From positions 310,001 to 374,000 of the forward strand of contig NZ_MSPW01000002.1 in assembly GCF_001955655.1 (NCBI RefSeq): DNA of 64,000 bases. Direction: 5' to 3'. Under the pieces are notes generated by a model, which did not search any database, had not been told where the DNA came from, and saw only the letters and a program-made list of their open reading frames with translations. How positions within the stretch are numbered: the first letter of the stretch is position 1; the number at the start of each line of letters is the position of its first letter. The DNA is from Viridibacillus arenosi. Its GTDB lineage: Bacteria; Bacillota; Bacilli; Bacillales_A; Planococcaceae. Shown here piece after piece: positions 38,750 through 49,157 of this stretch. The translations under genes were made by a program, and so were the position numbers.

Positions 38750-41377
38750 ATGCAAACAGCAGCAGAAATTCGTCGTAAATATATTGAGTTCTTTGAAGAA
38801 AAAGGACATAAACAAGAGCCAAGTGCACCACTTGTGCCTATTAATGACCCATCATTATTATGGATAAACTCAGGAGTAGCAACATTAAAGAAATACTTTG
38901 ATGGACGTGTTATTCCTGACAATCCACGTATCGTAAATGCACAAAAGTCTATCCGGACAAACGATATCGAAAACGTGGGTAAAACAGCACGTCACCATAC
39001 ATTCTTTGAAATGTTAGGAAACTTCTCTATCGGTGATTACTTCAAAAAAGAAGCTATCCACTATGCTTGGGAGTTCTTAACTGATGCAAAATGGATGGGC
39101 TTTGAACCTGAAAAACTTTCAATTACTATTCACCCTGAAGATACTGAAGCATATACAATCTGGAAAGATGAAATCGGCATTCCTGAGGAGCGCTTAATTC
39201 GTCTTGAAGGAAACTTCTGGGATATCGGTGAAGGTCCAAGTGGTCCAAACTCAGAAATTTTCTATGACCGTGGAGAATCATACGGTGCAGACGAATCAGA
39301 CCCTGAACTATATCCAGGTGGAGAAAATGAACGTTACTTAGAAATCTGGAATCTTGTATTCTCAGAGTTCAACCATAATCCTGATGGCACATACACACCG
39401 CTACCAAAACAAAATATTGATACTGGTATGGGGCTAGAACGTATGGCTTCGGTTGTACAAAATGTACCGACAAACTTTGATACGGATTTATTTATACCAA
39501 TTATCGAGCATACAGAACGTATTTCTGGTGAAAAATATCATGTTGATGTAAACAAAGATGAAGCGTTTAAAGTAATCGCTGATCATATTCGTACAGTAGC
39601 ATTTGCTATAGGTGATGGAGCACTTCCATCAAACGAAGGACGTGGTTATGTATTACGTCGCTTACTACGCCGTGCCGTTCGTTACGCAAAACAATTAGGT
39701 ATCGAAAAACCATTCATGTATAATTTAGTACCAACTGTGGGCGAAATTATGGTGGACTTCTATCCAGAAGTAAAAGAAAAACAAGATTTCATCCAACGTG
39801 TTATTAAAAATGAGGAAGTTCGTTTCCACGAAACATTAGACGGTGGTTTAGCTATTTTTAATGAAGTAGTTGAAACACAAAAAGCTGCAAACTCAACTAT
39901 CGTGCCAGGTAAAGACGCTTTCCGCCTTTATGATACTTATGGTTTCCCTGTTGAATTAACAGAAGAATATGCTGAAGAAGTAAATATGACTGTAGACCAC
40001 GAAGGTTTTGAAAAAGAGATGGAAGCACAACGTAACCGTGCTCGCGCAGCTCGTCAAGACGTCGATTCAATGCATGTTCAATCTGAGGTATTAGCTAATT
40101 TAAACCAAGAAAGTACATTTGTTGGTTATGAAACATTAACAACTCATTCAAAAGTAGTTGCAATAGTAGCAAATGGACAAGAAGTGAAAGAAGCTTCTGA
40201 AGGTGAAGAAGTTCTAGTTATTCTTTCGGAAACGCCATTTTATGCAGAGTCAGGTGGTCAAATTGCTGACCTTGGTACGATCTCAAATGACTCATTCACT
40301 GCTTCAATTAAAGATGTACAAAAATCACCGAACGGTCAAAATTTGCATACAGTTATTGTAGAAACTGGAGAAATGCATATTGAAGATGCTGTTCATGCAG
40401 TTGTGAATCGCGATGCGCGCAATCAAACGATTAAAAACCATACAGCGACTCACCTTTTACAACGTGCATTAAAAGACACATTAGGTGATCATGTAAACCA
40501 AGCAGGTTCTTATGTAGGACCAGATCGTTTACGTTTTGACTTCTCTCACTTCGGTCAAGTAACAAAAGAAGAGTTAGAAACAATTGAGCAAATTGTGAAC
40601 GAAAAAATTTGGGACGATATCGCTGTTATTATTGAAAACAAAGCAATCGATGAAGCAAAAGCAATGGGTGCAATGGCTTTATTCGGTGAAAAATATGGTG
40701 ATGTAGTTCGTGTTGTACAAGTGGGTGACTATTCATTAGAACTTTGCGGTGGTATTCACGTAGACCGTACATCACAAATTGGTTTCTTTAAAATTGTTTC
40801 TGAGAGCGGAATTGGAGCAGGTACTCGTCGTCTTGAAGCCGTAACAGGTAAAGCAGCTTTCGTTGCAGCAAAAGAAGAGCAACATATTCTAGAGCAAGCA
40901 GCTGCACTATTAAAAGCTAATCCAAAAGATCTAGTTGCTCGTGTTGAAGGTTTACAACATGATTACAAAGAACAACAACGCGAAAATGCAGCACTATCTT
41001 CTAAAATTGCAAACGCTCAAGCGTCTAACATTTTATCTGCTGCAAAAGAAATCGGTGAAGTCACAGTTCTTGCTACTAAAGTAGAAGCAAAAGACAACAA
41101 TCAATTACGACAACTAATGGATGATCTAAAAGAAAAAATGACGAACAGCGTTATTGTTTTAGGTGCAACTGAAGGCGATAAAGTAATGCTTATTGCAGGT
41201 GTTACAAAAGACATAGCTGGTGGGAACTATCACGCTGGAAATATCGTTAAACAAGTAGCAGAACAATGCGGTGGTAAAGGTGGCGGTCGCCCAGATATGG
41301 CGATGGCTGGGGCAAAAGATGGCTCTAAACTTGCAGAAGCGCTTGAATCTGTTTATGATTATGTAAAATCTATTTAA
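38750..41377 (+). CDS. alaS: Alanyl-tRNA synthetase
   Basis: 875 residues. It charges tRNA-Ala and edits Ser/Gly mistakes. It has the class II core at the N-terminus ([20 protein letters not shown] near 78-97, [12 protein letters not shown] near 225), the editing domain with metal ligands HTATHLL (near 563-569) and [16 protein letters not shown] (near 665), and a C-terminal DHHA1/C-Ala domain with [23 protein letters not shown] precedes the ATG. Expression should rise when tRNA-Ala is uncharged. Confidence 0.98.
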   Translation: MQTAAEIRRKYIEFFEEKGHKQEPSAPLVPINDPSLLWINSGVATLKKYFDGRVIPDNPRIVNAQKSIRTNDIENVGKTARHHTFFEMLGNFSIGDYFKKEAIHYAWEFLTDAKWMGFEPEKLSITIHPEDTEAYTIWKDEIGIPEERLIRLEGNFWDIGEGPSGPNSEIFYDRGESYGADESDPELYPGGENERYLEIWNLVFSEFNHNPDGTYTPLPKQNIDTGMGLERMASVVQNVPTNFDTDLFIPIIEHTERISGEKYHVDVNKDEAFKVIADHIRTVAFAIGDGALPSNEGRGYVLRRLLRRAVRYAKQLGIEKPFMYNLVPTVGEIMVDFYPEVKEKQDFIQRVIKNEEVRFHETLDGGLAIFNEVVETQKAANSTIVPGKDAFRLYDTYGFPVELTEEYAEEVNMTVDHEGFEKEMEAQRNRARAARQDVDSMHVQSEVLANLNQESTFVGYETLTTHSKVVAIVANGQEVKEASEGEEVLVILSETPFYAESGGQIADLGTISNDSFTASIKDVQKSPNGQNLHTVIVETGEMHIEDAVHAVVNRDARNQTIKNHTATHLLQRALKDTLGDHVNQAGSYVGPDRLRFDFSHFGQVTKEELETIEQIVNEKIWDDIAVIIENKAIDEAKAMGAMALFGEKYGDVVRVVQVGDYSLELCGGIHVDRTSQIGFFKIVSESGIGAGTRRLEAVTGKAAFVAAKEEQHILEQAAALLKANPKDLVARVEGLQHDYKEQQRENAALSSKIANAQASNILSAAKEIGEVTVLATKVEAKDNNQLRQLMDDLKEKMTNSVIVLGATEGDKVMLIAGVTKDIAGGNYHAGNIVKQVAEQCGGKGGGRPDMAMAGAKDGSKLAEALESVYDYVKSI

Positions 41378-41456
41378 AAGGTAGCTCTAATACGTTATAC
41401 TTACTATGAATAGAAGATTTTTTATACTTTCAAAAACTTAAAGTGAGGTGCTGAGC

Positions 41457-41723
41457 ATGAGTTCGTTCGATCAAACGATGAAATTTAATTTTCCCGAAGA
41501 ATCTATGGAACAAGAAGTAAAGCAAACTATGCTTCATGTTCATGCGGCACTAGAAGAAAAAGGGTATAATCCGATTAATCAGATTGTTGGTTACCTGCTG
41601 TCAGGTGATCCGGCATATATTCCTCGTCATCAAGAGGCTCGTAACAAAATTCGCAAGCTTGAGCGTGACGAAATACTAGAAGAACTTGTGAAGTTCTACA
41701 TTAAAAAGAATAACGAGGCATAA
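41457..41723 (+). CDS. ireB: IreB family regulatory phosphoprotein (YrzL)
   Basis: 88 residues from the ATG at 41457, chosen because TGAGGTG at 41444-41450 is correctly spaced; the GTG at 41448 is inside it. It is the DUF965/IreB family. In Enterococcus, IreB is a target of the kinase IreK and affects cephalosporin resistance. Conserved text includes [29 protein letters not shown] and the phospho-acceptor Thr region near the N-terminus. It forms a conserved block with ruvX and yrzB. Confidence 0.93.
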   Translation: MSSFDQTMKFNFPEESMEQEVKQTMLHVHAALEEKGYNPINQIVGYLLSGDPAYIPRHQEARNKIRKLERDEILEELVKFYIKKNNEA

Positions 41724-41725
41724 TG

Positions 41726-42139
41726 ATGAGAATAATGGGTTTAGATGTTGGTTCTAAAACAGTTGGAGTAGCAATTAGTGATGCACTAGGTTGGACTGCT
41801 CAAGGAATTGAAACTGTAAAAATCGACGAAGAAAACGAAGAATTTGGTATTGACCGAATTCGTGAACTTGTCCAATCATATGGAGTAACGGAATTCGTTG
41901 TTGGATTCCCCAAAAATATGAACAATACTGTCGGCCCTAGAGGAGAAGCTTCTCAACGCTATAAAGAGCTGTTAGAGGATACCTTCTCTTTAAAGGTAAC
42001 ATTATGGGATGAGCGTCTAACAACGATGGCTGCGGAGCGCTTGCTGATTGAAGCAGATGTCCGTCGCAAGGATCGAAAAAAAGTTATTGATAAGATGGCT
42101 GCGGTTATGATCCTTCAAGGGTATTTAGACCGAAAATAA
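41726..42139 (+). CDS. ruvX: Holliday junction resolvase-like protein / pre-16S rRNA nuclease (YqgF, RuvX)
   Basis: 137 residues. It has the RNase H-like fold of Yqg[16 protein letters not shown] near 5-19 holds the first catalytic Asp, [19 protein letters not shown] follows, then the [12 protein letters not shown] motif with another acidic pair. In E. coli the family processes the 16S rRNA 5' end. ATG at 41726 gives better spacing from CGAGG than the ATG at 41723 that overlaps the ireB stop, and matches the usual MRI start. Confidence 0.95.
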   Translation: MRIMGLDVGSKTVGVAISDALGWTAQGIETVKIDEENEEFGIDRIRELVQSYGVTEFVVGFPKNMNNTVGPRGEASQRYKELLEDTFSLKVTLWDERLTTMAAERLLIEADVRRKDRKKVIDKMAAVMILQGYLDRK

Positions 42140-42157
42140 TTATGAGGTGAATATATT

Positions 42158-42454
42158 ATGACAAACGAAAACGAACAAGAACAACGCAATATCACAGTGG
42201 TAGATGAAGAGGGCAACGAACAATTGTGTGAAGTACTTCATACATTTGACTCAGAAGAATTCGGTAAATCTTACGTACTTTACTACGTAATTGGTACTGA
42301 AGATGAAGAAGGCGAAGTAGAAATCTTTGCATCAGCATTCACACCTTCTGAAGATGGTCAAGACGGTGAATTAGCACCAATCGAAACTGAAGCTGAATGG
42401 GATTTAATCGAGCAAGTTGTAAATGAGCTTGATGAAGATATCGACGCTGAATAA
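42158..42454 (+). CDS. yrzB: DUF1292 protein YrzB
   Basis: 98 residues, very acidic. DUF1292 motif: [29 protein letters not shown] and the Trp near the C-terminus ([11 protein letters not shown]). The function is unknown; it always follows ruvX in Bacillales. A second, similar gene follows 28 bases later. Confidence 0.9.
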   Translation: MTNENEQEQRNITVVDEEGNEQLCEVLHTFDSEEFGKSYVLYYVIGTEDEEGEVEIFASAFTPSEDGQDGELAPIETEAEWDLIEQVVNELDEDIDAE

Positions 42455-42482
42455 TTTTTAATTTAAACAAGAGGTGAAAAGC

Positions 42483-42776
42483 ATGTCAAATGAACAAGAA
42501 CACGATCACAAACATATCCATCTAATCGATGAAGAAGGCAACGAACACACATATGCCGTGCTTTATGAATTTTCAGTAGATGCTACTGAACAATCATACG
42601 TTCTTTATTATGAAGAGGGCGTTGCAGAAGGTGAACAAGTAGAAGTTTTCGCTGCTAAAACTATATTATCAGAAGACGGTGAACTTGAATCGATTGAAGA
42701 AATTGAAACAGATGAAGAGTGGGATATGGTTGAAGAAGTATTGAACACGCTTGACGCTGAATTCGGTGAAGAGTAA
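42483..42776 (+). CDS. Second DUF1292 protein
   Basis: 97 residues from the ATG at 42483, with AGAGGTG upstream. It shares with the preceding protein the pattern hhDEEGNE, SYVLYY, VEVFAAK and DEEWDMVEEVLN, so the two are tandem paralogues, but they have diverged greatly. The N-terminus carries HDHKHIH, absent from the first copy, which could bind metal. A strong terminator follows, closing the ireB-ruvX-yrzB unit. Confidence 0.88.
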   Translation: MSNEQEHDHKHIHLIDEEGNEHTYAVLYEFSVDATEQSYVLYYEEGVAEGEQVEVFAAKTILSEDGELESIEEIETDEEWDMVEEVLNTLDAEFGEE

Positions 42777-42792
42777 TCTGTAAGCCTTTATG

Positions 42793-42827
42793 AAAGCGGA
42801 ATGGTTTTTTTCATTCCGCTTTTTATT
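42793..42827 (+). terminator. Terminator after the DUF1292 pair
   Basis: AAAGCGGAATG pairs with CATTCCGCTTT around a T-rich loop; TTTATTT follows. Confidence 0.88.
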
Positions 42828-42865
42828 TATGATAATAGTTTAGATAGGTAATAGGAGGACAGCTA

Positions 42866-43984
42866 GTGGACCAGGAATCTCAAAAAAAAGCAATGTTAGA
42901 GAAAATGAAAGAACATAAAAAAGAAGTAAAAACCGTTCGGAAAATTGTTTTCATTATTGCTTTAATCGTTATTATTGTTACAGCCATAATTGGTACGAGC
43001 GTGTATTTTTATGTATCTAGTGCATTAAAACCTGTTGATCCTGATTCTAACAAGACAGTGAAGGTTGAAGTGCCAATTGGTTCTAATCTCGATTCTATCG
43101 CTACCACGCTTGAGAAAAAGAACATCATTAAAGATGCTAAAGTTTTTAAATACTACACAAAGTTTAAAAATGAATCAGAGTTCCAAGCAGGGTCGTATAA
43201 ATTAACAAAATCAATGACAATCGATGAAATTATTCAAAGTTTGAAAACAGGTAAGGTATATCGTCAGCCAGCTTTCTCTCTTATCATTCCAGAAGGCTTG
43301 ACAATAGATCAAATTGGTAATCGCGTTGCTAAAAGTACACAGTACTCATCAGATGAATTTATGAAGCTTGTAACAAGCAAATCTTTCGTTAAGAAGATGA
43401 AAGCTAAGTATCCAGAACTGATTACGAAAAAAGTAAGTAACAAAAAGATTCGTTACGCGTTAGAAGGATATTTATATCCAGCGACCTACGCATTCTTTGA
43501 AGAAGAACCTACTTTAGAAGAAATTGTAGATCAAATGATTGCTCAAACAAATACGGTTGTAACGCAATATAGTGAACAGTTAAAAGAAAAAGGTATGTCT
43601 GTTCATGAATTTTTAACATTTGCTTCATTACTTGAACGTGAAGCTACTGCTAAAACTGACCGAGAAACAATCGCAAGTGTTTTTAATAACCGACTTGAAG
43701 CGGGTATGCCTTTACAAACAGACCCGACAGTTTTGTATGCATTAGGTGAGCATAAGGATCGTGTCTTATATAAAGACTTAGAGGTAGATAATCCTTATAA
43801 CACTTATAAAGTGAAGGGATTACCACCAGGACCGATAGCCAATGCAGGTAAAGAATCATTAGATGCGGCAATTAGCCCTGCTGAAACGCCATACTTGTAT
43901 TTCTTAGCGGATAAAAATGGTATCAATCATTTCGCTGAAAAGTACGAAGAACATCTAAAGAATGTTGACAAATATATTAAGTAA
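42866..43984 (+). CDS. mltG: Endolytic murein transglycosylase MltG
   Basis: 372 residues. It cuts nascent glycan strands and sets their length. A charged cytosolic N-terminus leads to one membrane helix (about 26-47, KIVFIIALIVIIVTAIIG). A LysM-like domain and the YceG catalytic domain follow, with the presumed catalytic Glu in ASLLEREATAK (near 252) and the conserved FNNRLEAGMPLQTDPTV. The start is GTG at 42866 after AGGAGG. This is yrrL in B. subtilis. Confidence 0.95.
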   Translation: MDQESQKKAMLEKMKEHKKEVKTVRKIVFIIALIVIIVTAIIGTSVYFYVSSALKPVDPDSNKTVKVEVPIGSNLDSIATTLEKKNIIKDAKVFKYYTKFKNESEFQAGSYKLTKSMTIDEIIQSLKTGKVYRQPAFSLIIPEGLTIDQIGNRVAKSTQYSSDEFMKLVTSKSFVKKMKAKYPELITKKVSNKKIRYALEGYLYPATYAFFEEEPTLEEIVDQMIAQTNTVVTQYSEQLKEKGMSVHEFLTFASLLEREATAKTDRETIASVFNNRLEAGMPLQTDPTVLYALGEHKDRVLYKDLEVDNPYNTYKVKGLPPGPIANAGKESLDAAISPAETPYLYFLADKNGINHFAEKYEEHLKNVDKYIK

Positions 43985-43991
43985 CAAACTG

Positions 43992-44028
43992 TAGAAGAAA
44001 AGCACTACTCGCTTTTCTTCTATTTTCA
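43992..44028 (+). terminator. Terminator after mltG
   Basis: TAGAAGAAAAGC pairs with GCTTTTCTTCTA, followed by TTTTC. Confidence 0.8.
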
Positions 44029-44073
44029 TGATAATATAAAGTGTATTTTTGATACTTAAGGAGCTATGAAAGT

Positions 44074-44706
44074 ATGAACATTTCGGATTCATATATTCAA
44101 ACCTTCATCCAACCAAGATCAGAATTGCTAATGGAAATGGAACGCTTCGCTGAAGAGAACCATGTACCAATTATGCAATTACCTGCAATCGAGATATTGC
44201 TTCAAATGCTGCGTATACAACAGCCATCATCTATATTAGAAATAGGGTCAGCTATTGGCTATTCCGCTATTCGTATGGCAGAGACATTACCACAATGCCA
44301 GGTTGTGACGATTGAACGTGATGCCCTACGCATTCAACATGCAAAACAATTTATCGCACAATCGGTTGCTAAAGAGAATATTGAGTTACTTGAAGGGGAT
44401 GCGTTAGAAGTGGATGTGGAAAGTAATCATCCAACTTTTGATGCTGTTTTTATTGATGCGGCAAAAGGTCAGTACCAACGCTTTTTCGACAAATATAGTC
44501 CCCTAGTTCGTTCTGGCGGTATACTATATATCGATAATATGTACATGCATGGCCTATCAGATTTAGATATGAAAGAAGTACCAAGACGAAAAAGAACGAT
44601 GATCCGTAACCTACATCATTTTGCAGACTGGATTATTAATCATCCTGATTACAAATCCACATTTTTCCCAGTAGGGGACGGTTTATTGATATGTATAAAG
44701 AGGTGA
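44074..44706 (+). CDS. trmR: tRNA 5-hydroxyuridine O-methyltransferase TrmR (YrrM)
   Basis: 210 residues, of the O-methyltransferase family 3 fold. SAM-binding motif LEIGSAIGYSAIRMAE near 56-71, IERD near 88, VFIDAAKGQYQRFFD near 129-143 and YIDNMYMHG near 156-164. In B. subtilis TrmR makes 5-methoxyuridine at position 34 from the 5-hydroxyuridine formed by the next two gene products. The three genes are spaced by 6 and 17 bases, which supports the assignment. Confidence 0.92.
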   Translation: MNISDSYIQTFIQPRSELLMEMERFAEENHVPIMQLPAIEILLQMLRIQQPSSILEIGSAIGYSAIRMAETLPQCQVVTIERDALRIQHAKQFIAQSVAKENIELLEGDALEVDVESNHPTFDAVFIDAAKGQYQRFFDKYSPLVRSGGILYIDNMYMHGLSDLDMKEVPRRKRTMIRNLHHFADWIINHPDYKSTFFPVGDGLLICIKR

Positions 44707-44712
44707 CCATTC

Positions 44713-45642
44713 ATGAAGAAACCTGAATTACTCGTTACACCACAATCTGTTGAGCATGTTGAAGCACTCATCCAAGCTGGAGCGGATGCTTTTTTAATAG
44801 GTGAACAACAATTCGGTCTACGTTTAGCAGGTGAATTTTCAATAGAACAAGTAGCTGCAGCAACTGAGAAAATTCATGCAGCAGGAAAAAAAGTATATGT
44901 AGCGATGAATGCTATTTTCCATAATGACAGAGTAGACGCACTTGCACCATATATGCGAAAATTAGCGGAAATTGGCGTAGATGCAATCGTTTTTGGCGAT
45001 CCTGCTATGATTATTGCGCGACGTGAAGCAGAAGTGACGATTCCGCTACATTGGAGTCCGGAAACTATTGCAACAAACTGGTTCCAAGCTGACTATTGGG
45101 GCAAACGTGGAGCAACGCGTACAGTTTTAGCTCGAGAGTTAAGCATGGATGAAGTAATTGAAATTAAAGAAAACACAAAATTTGAAATCGAAGTACAAGT
45201 TCATGGTATGACTTGTATGTTCCAATCAAAACGTTCATTACTGGGTAACTATTTCTTATATCAAGATAAAGCAATGGAAGTTGAAAACCGTAAAGAAAAT
45301 CGTAATATGTTTTTACATGATGACGAACGTAATAACAAATATCCAATTTATGAAGATTTAAATGGTACGCACATTTTCAGTCCGAATGATTTATGTATTA
45401 TTGATGAATTAGATGAGTTATTTGAAGCGGGAATTGATTCATTTAAAATTGAAGGTGTGCTACAATCACCTGAATATGTTGTTACTGTGACAAAATGTTA
45501 CCGTAAAGCAATCGATGCTTATGCGGAATCAGCTGACAGTTATTTCGATATTAAAAATGACTTATTAGCAAAAATTGAAGAAATTCAACCAGCAATTCGT
45601 CCATTAGATACTGGATTCTACTTTAAGGAAACAGTCTATTAA
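44713..45642 (+). CDS. trhP1: tRNA hydroxylation protein TrhP1 (U32 peptidase family, YrrN)
   Basis: 309 residues of the U32 family: PELLVTPQSVEHVEALIQAG at the start, FGLRLAGEF, VHGMTCMFQSKRS and SFKIEGVLQSPEYV. In B. subtilis YrrN and YrrO together make 5-hydroxyuridine at the tRNA wobble base in a prephenate-linked reaction. This shorter partner has fewer of the conserved cysteines than TrhP2, so it is probably not the metal-binding subunit. AGAGGTG precedes the ATG. Confidence 0.9.
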   Translation: MKKPELLVTPQSVEHVEALIQAGADAFLIGEQQFGLRLAGEFSIEQVAAATEKIHAAGKKVYVAMNAIFHNDRVDALAPYMRKLAEIGVDAIVFGDPAMIIARREAEVTIPLHWSPETIATNWFQADYWGKRGATRTVLARELSMDEVIEIKENTKFEIEVQVHGMTCMFQSKRSLLGNYFLYQDKAMEVENRKENRNMFLHDDERNNKYPIYEDLNGTHIFSPNDLCIIDELDELFEAGIDSFKIEGVLQSPEYVVTVTKCYRKAIDAYAESADSYFDIKNDLLAKIEEIQPAIRPLDTGFYFKETVY

Positions 45643-45659
45643 GAAAGGAGAGGTTCACT

Positions 45660-46934
45660 TTGACAATAATACAAAATGATCGCATCAGCGAAATCATTGA
45701 TGGCAAAAGAGTCATCGTGCGAAAACCTGAATTATTGGCACCAGCAGGTAGCTTAGAGAAATTAAAAATAGCTGTACACTATGGTGCAGATGCTGTTTTC
45801 ATCGGCGGACGCGAATTTGGTTTACGTTCAAATGCAGGCAACTTCTCCATTGACGAAATGCGTGAAGGTGTTGAATTTGCAAAGAAATATGGCGCTAAAA
45901 TTTATGTCACAACAAATATCTTTGCTCATAATGAAAACATGGACGGTCTTGAAGAATACTTACGTGACCTGGAATCAGCAGGTATTACAGGTATCATCGT
46001 GGCAGATCCACTCATTATTGAAACATGTCGTGAAGTGGCACCAAAGATTGAAATTCATTTAAGTACACAGCAATCTCTATCCAACTGGAAGGCAGTACAG
46101 TATTGGAAAGAAGAAGGTTTACACCGAGTTGTATTGGCTCGTGAAACAAGTGCTGAGGAAATCAAACTTATGAAAGAAAAAGTGGATATCGAAATCGAGT
46201 CGTTCGTTCATGGTGCGATGTGTATCGCCTATAGTGGACGTTGTGTGTTATCTAACCATATGACAGCACGGGATTCTAACCGCGGTGGTTGTTGTCAATC
46301 ATGCCGTTGGGATTATGACTTATATGAAGTAGAAGATGGCGTTGAAAAACCATTATTTACTGAAGACGATGAAGCATTTGCCATGAGTCCAAAAGACTTA
46401 AAACTAATCGAATCTATTCCTAAAATTATTGAGCTTGGTATCGATTCATTAAAAGTAGAAGGTCGTATGAAATCCATTCATTACGTAGCAACCGTGGTAA
46501 GCGTATATCGTAAAGTTATGGACGCATACTGTGCAGACCCAGATAACTTCAAAATCGATAAAGCTTGGTTAGAAGAATTAGATAAATGTGCAAATCGTGA
46601 AACGGCCTCATCTTTCTTTGAAGGAGAGCCAAGTTACGAGCAACAAATGTTTGGAGAGCATGGTAAACAAACGAAATATGATTTCGTCGGTATGGTGCTT
46701 GATTATGATAAAGAAACAAAAATGGTTACATTGCAACAACGTAACTTCTTCAAACCAGGTGAAGAAGTGGAATTTTTCGGTCCTGAAATTGAAAATTTCC
46801 GAGTAACACTAGATGAAGTTTGGGATGAGGACGGCAATGCACTAGACGCAGCACGTCATCCGTTACAAATTGTTCGCTTTAAATGTGAACAAGAATTATT
46901 CCCACATAATATGATGCGTAAGGAGACCCGATAA
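45660..46934 (+). CDS. trhP2: tRNA hydroxylation protein TrhP2 (U32 peptidase family, YrrO)
   Basis: 424 residues. U32 motifs: [20 protein letters not shown] near 23-42, [16 protein letters not shown] near 180-195 with [13 protein letters not shown] after it, and [18 protein letters not shown]. The four cysteines of this region can hold an iron-sulfur cluster, as proposed for E. coli TrhP. A C-terminal beta-barrel follows. The start is TTG at 45660 after AAAGGAGAGG. The stop overlaps the udk start by one base. Confidence 0.93.
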   Translation: MTIIQNDRISEIIDGKRVIVRKPELLAPAGSLEKLKIAVHYGADAVFIGGREFGLRSNAGNFSIDEMREGVEFAKKYGAKIYVTTNIFAHNENMDGLEEYLRDLESAGITGIIVADPLIIETCREVAPKIEIHLSTQQSLSNWKAVQYWKEEGLHRVVLARETSAEEIKLMKEKVDIEIESFVHGAMCIAYSGRCVLSNHMTARDSNRGGCCQSCRWDYDLYEVEDGVEKPLFTEDDEAFAMSPKDLKLIESIPKIIELGIDSLKVEGRMKSIHYVATVVSVYRKVMDAYCADPDNFKIDKAWLEELDKCANRETASSFFEGEPSYEQQMFGEHGKQTKYDFVGMVLDYDKETKMVTLQQRNFFKPGEEVEFFGPEIENFRVTLDEVWDEDGNALDAARHPLQIVRFKCEQELFPHNMMRKETR

Positions 46935-47572
46935 TGAGTAAAAAACGTCCTGTTGTAATTGGGATTGCCGGTGGTTCGGGTTCAGGTAAAACGAGTGTTA
47001 CACATGCTATCCATGATGTATTTAAAGAACACTCAGTTGTTGTTATTGAACAAGACTATTATTATAAAGATCAAAGTCATTTAGAGTTTGAGCAACGTTT
47101 ATCTACAAACTATGATCATCCAAATGCCTTTGACACAGATTTATTAATTGAAGATGTCAAACGTCTTTTAAATAGACAAGCTATAGAAAAACCAGTGTAT
47201 GACTATGCTCTACATACACGTGCAAAAGAAACAATTCACATCGAACCACAGGATGTAATTATTTTAGAAGGAATTTTAGTTTTAGAAGATGAACGTCTAC
47301 GTGATTTAATGGATATTAAATTATTTGTGGATACTGATTCTGACTTACGTATTATCCGTCGAATAGTTCGTGATATAAATGAGCGTGGCCGCTCAATCGA
47401 TTCTGTCGTTGACCAATACTTATCTGTTGTTCGTCCAATGCACAATCAATTCATCGAACCTACAAAACGATATGCTGATATTATCATCCCTGAGGGTGGT
47501 CAAAATGAAGTGGCAATCGATTTAATGGTTACAAAAATTAAAACAATTCTTGAATCTGAAACTATTGTGTAA
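46934..47572 (+). CDS. udk: Uridine kinase
   Basis: 212 residues, standard length. It phosphorylates uridine and cytidine with ATP or GTP. Walker [14 protein letters not shown] near 10-22; [12 protein letters not shown] near 39-50 and the YDHPNAFD motif near 60-67 bind the nucleoside; [13 protein letters not shown] forms the lid. Translationally coupled to trhP2 by the TAATG overlap. Confidence 0.97.
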   Translation: MSKKRPVVIGIAGGSGSGKTSVTHAIHDVFKEHSVVVIEQDYYYKDQSHLEFEQRLSTNYDHPNAFDTDLLIEDVKRLLNRQAIEKPVYDYALHTRAKETIHIEPQDVIILEGILVLEDERLRDLMDIKLFVDTDSDLRIIRRIVRDINERGRSIDSVVDQYLSVVRPMHNQFIEPTKRYADIIIPEGGQNEVAIDLMVTKIKTILESETIV

Positions 47573-47605
47573 TATGATATTTATGGATTGGCAATATTTT
47601 CATAA

Positions 47606-47650
47606 AAACTATGTCGCATTCTTTTCATAGAAGCGGCATAGTATTTTTAT
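47606..47650 (+). terminator. Terminator after udk
   Basis: ACTATGTCGC pairs with GCGGCATAGT (one G-U), followed by ATTTTTATT. Confidence 0.82.
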
Positions 47651-47682
47651 TAAGTAGTGAATTATCTAAGGAGTGAAATACT

Positions 47683-48159
47683 TTGTCAAATGAAAAACAA
47701 TACCCAATGACAACAGCGGGTAAACAGAAATTACAAGATGAACTAGAGTACTTAATCTCAACGAAACGTAAAGAAGTAGTAGAGCGTATTAAAATAGCTC
47801 GTAGTTTCGGTGACCTTTCTGAAAACTCTGAGTATGATGCAGCGAAGGATGAACAAGGATTTGTTGAAGGTCGTATTACGATTCTTGAAGCAATGATTCG
47901 TAATGCTGTTATCATCACAGAAGACCAATTAAGTAATGACTTTGTTGCAATTGGTAAAACGGTTACATTTTTAGAACTTCCAGATGGCGATGAAGAAACT
48001 TACACAATCGTAGGTTCAGCAGAAGCAGATCCTATCGAAGGTCTTATTTCAAATGACTCACCAATTGCTAAAGGTCTTCTAGGCCGTAAAGTTGGAGAAG
48101 AGTTAAAAGTTACTACGCCTGGTGGAGACATGGACGTACGTATCATCACAATCAAATAA
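47683..48159 (+). CDS. greA: Transcription elongation factor GreA
   Basis: 158 residues. GreA rescues backtracked RNA polymerase by stimulating transcript cleavage. The N-terminal coiled coil carries the acidic tip and basic patch ([20 protein letters not shown] near 45-64). The C-terminal FKBP-like domain has [19 protein letters not shown] near 120-138. TTG at 47683 follows AAGGAGTG. The terminators on both sides mark it as a single-gene unit. Confidence 0.97.
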   Translation: MSNEKQYPMTTAGKQKLQDELEYLISTKRKEVVERIKIARSFGDLSENSEYDAAKDEQGFVEGRITILEAMIRNAVIITEDQLSNDFVAIGKTVTFLELPDGDEETYTIVGSAEADPIEGLISNDSPIAKGLLGRKVGEELKVTTPGGDMDVRIITIK

Positions 48160-48170
48160 AATGATTATGC

Positions 48171-48204
48171 AAAAAGGCTTATTCTAAATGGATAAGCTTT
48201 TTTT
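48171..48204 (+). terminator. Terminator after greA
   Basis: AAAAAGGCTTAT pairs with ATAAGCTTTTTT (one mismatch), ending in a T-run. Confidence 0.75.
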
Positions 48205-48267
48205 GTTTGGGACAATGAAACAATTCGTGTTACTCTATAATAGAGATTTTATATAGGGGGAATCAAA

Positions 48268-49056
48268 ATGGCTGAGACGAAACGTCGATACAACCCACAA
48301 CCTAATCGACCACAAGATAAAAAGAAAAAAATGGATAAATTATTAAATGGACTAATAGGAGTCGTTGTACTACTTATACTTGTAGTAGCGACTATGATCA
48401 TACTAGGTGACAAATCCGACGACAAAGACACTGCAAAAGAGACGGATAAAATACAGCAAGAAAAACCTGTTATTAAACAACCTGCAGAAGAAGAGGAAGA
48501 TGAGTCAGACGAACCGGAAGAACCGGAAGAACCAACTGAAACGGAAGACAATGAAGAAGAGAATAATAATGTAGATGATACTACTAGTACGGAAGAAGAT
48601 ACAGAGAGTAATAACTCAGTAGATCAAACACAAACTGATAGTAGCACTTCTACAGATAACAACTCAAATTCATCAGAAGATAAAACAAATAGCTCAACAG
48701 CGAAAAAAGAAGATTCGGATGATCCTATTGTCAAAGAAGTCATCAAAGACTCTAACTGGAAACCAACTGCTACAGCTCAAAAGGAATCAGGTGCACAGCA
48801 TAATTCTAGTTACGATTCTAATTCAATAGACTGGAAAGAGAAGGTCACAACACTGGCTTCAACAACTGGTCTAAATGAAGATGATATGATTGTTTGGTTT
48901 ATTAAAAATGGTGGGAGTCCAGATACGGCAATAGGGACTGTTTCTTCAAAGGATAAAAAAGATAAGTACCGTGTGTATATGAAATGGGTAAAAAACAAAG
49001 GATGGAAACCAACGAAAATGGAAGTTCTAAAGACTTTACCAAGTGCAAATCAATAA
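48268..49056 (+). CDS. yrrS: YrrS family membrane-anchored protein (DUF1510)
   Basis: 262 residues. A basic cytosolic N-terminus is followed by one membrane helix (about 26-46, LNGLIGVVVLLILVVATMI). A long acidic, Ser/Thr/Asn-rich disordered linker (about 50-165) leads to a compact C-terminal DUF1510 domain (about 185-262) with WYxK-like repeats (KWVKNKGWKPTKMEV). The function is unclear; in B. subtilis yrrS lies beside a penicillin-binding protein gene (pbpI), which suggests cell-wall work, but that partner is absent here. AGGGGGAA precedes the ATG. Confidence 0.88.
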   Translation: MAETKRRYNPQPNRPQDKKKKMDKLLNGLIGVVVLLILVVATMIILGDKSDDKDTAKETDKIQQEKPVIKQPAEEEEDESDEPEEPEEPTETEDNEEENNNVDDTTSTEEDTESNNSVDQTQTDSSTSTDNNSNSSEDKTNSSTAKKEDSDDPIVKEVIKDSNWKPTATAQKESGAQHNSSYDSNSIDWKEKVTTLASTTGLNEDDMIVWFIKNGGSPDTAIGTVSSKDKKDKYRVYMKWVKNKGWKPTKMEVLKTLPSANQ

Positions 49057-49073
49057 ACTCTTTTAAGAAAATG

Positions 49074-49117
49074 AAAAGGCGTCATCCTCGTTCTTGACGG
49101 ATGGACGCCTTTTGTTT
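49074..49117 (+). terminator. Terminator between yrrS and mtnN
   Basis: AAAAGGCGTCATCC pairs with GGATGGACGCCTTTT apart from one bulged base, followed by TGTTTTA. It ends only 40 bases before the mtnN start. Confidence 0.85.
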
Positions 49118-49157
49118 TATGTTTAAAGAAGTGTCGAAAAAAGAAAGGCGGAGAAAT

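Noticed and set aside
45781-46062. 93-codon frame inside trhP2 in another frame
   Set aside because: A shadow of the conserved U32 coding sequence with no translation signals.
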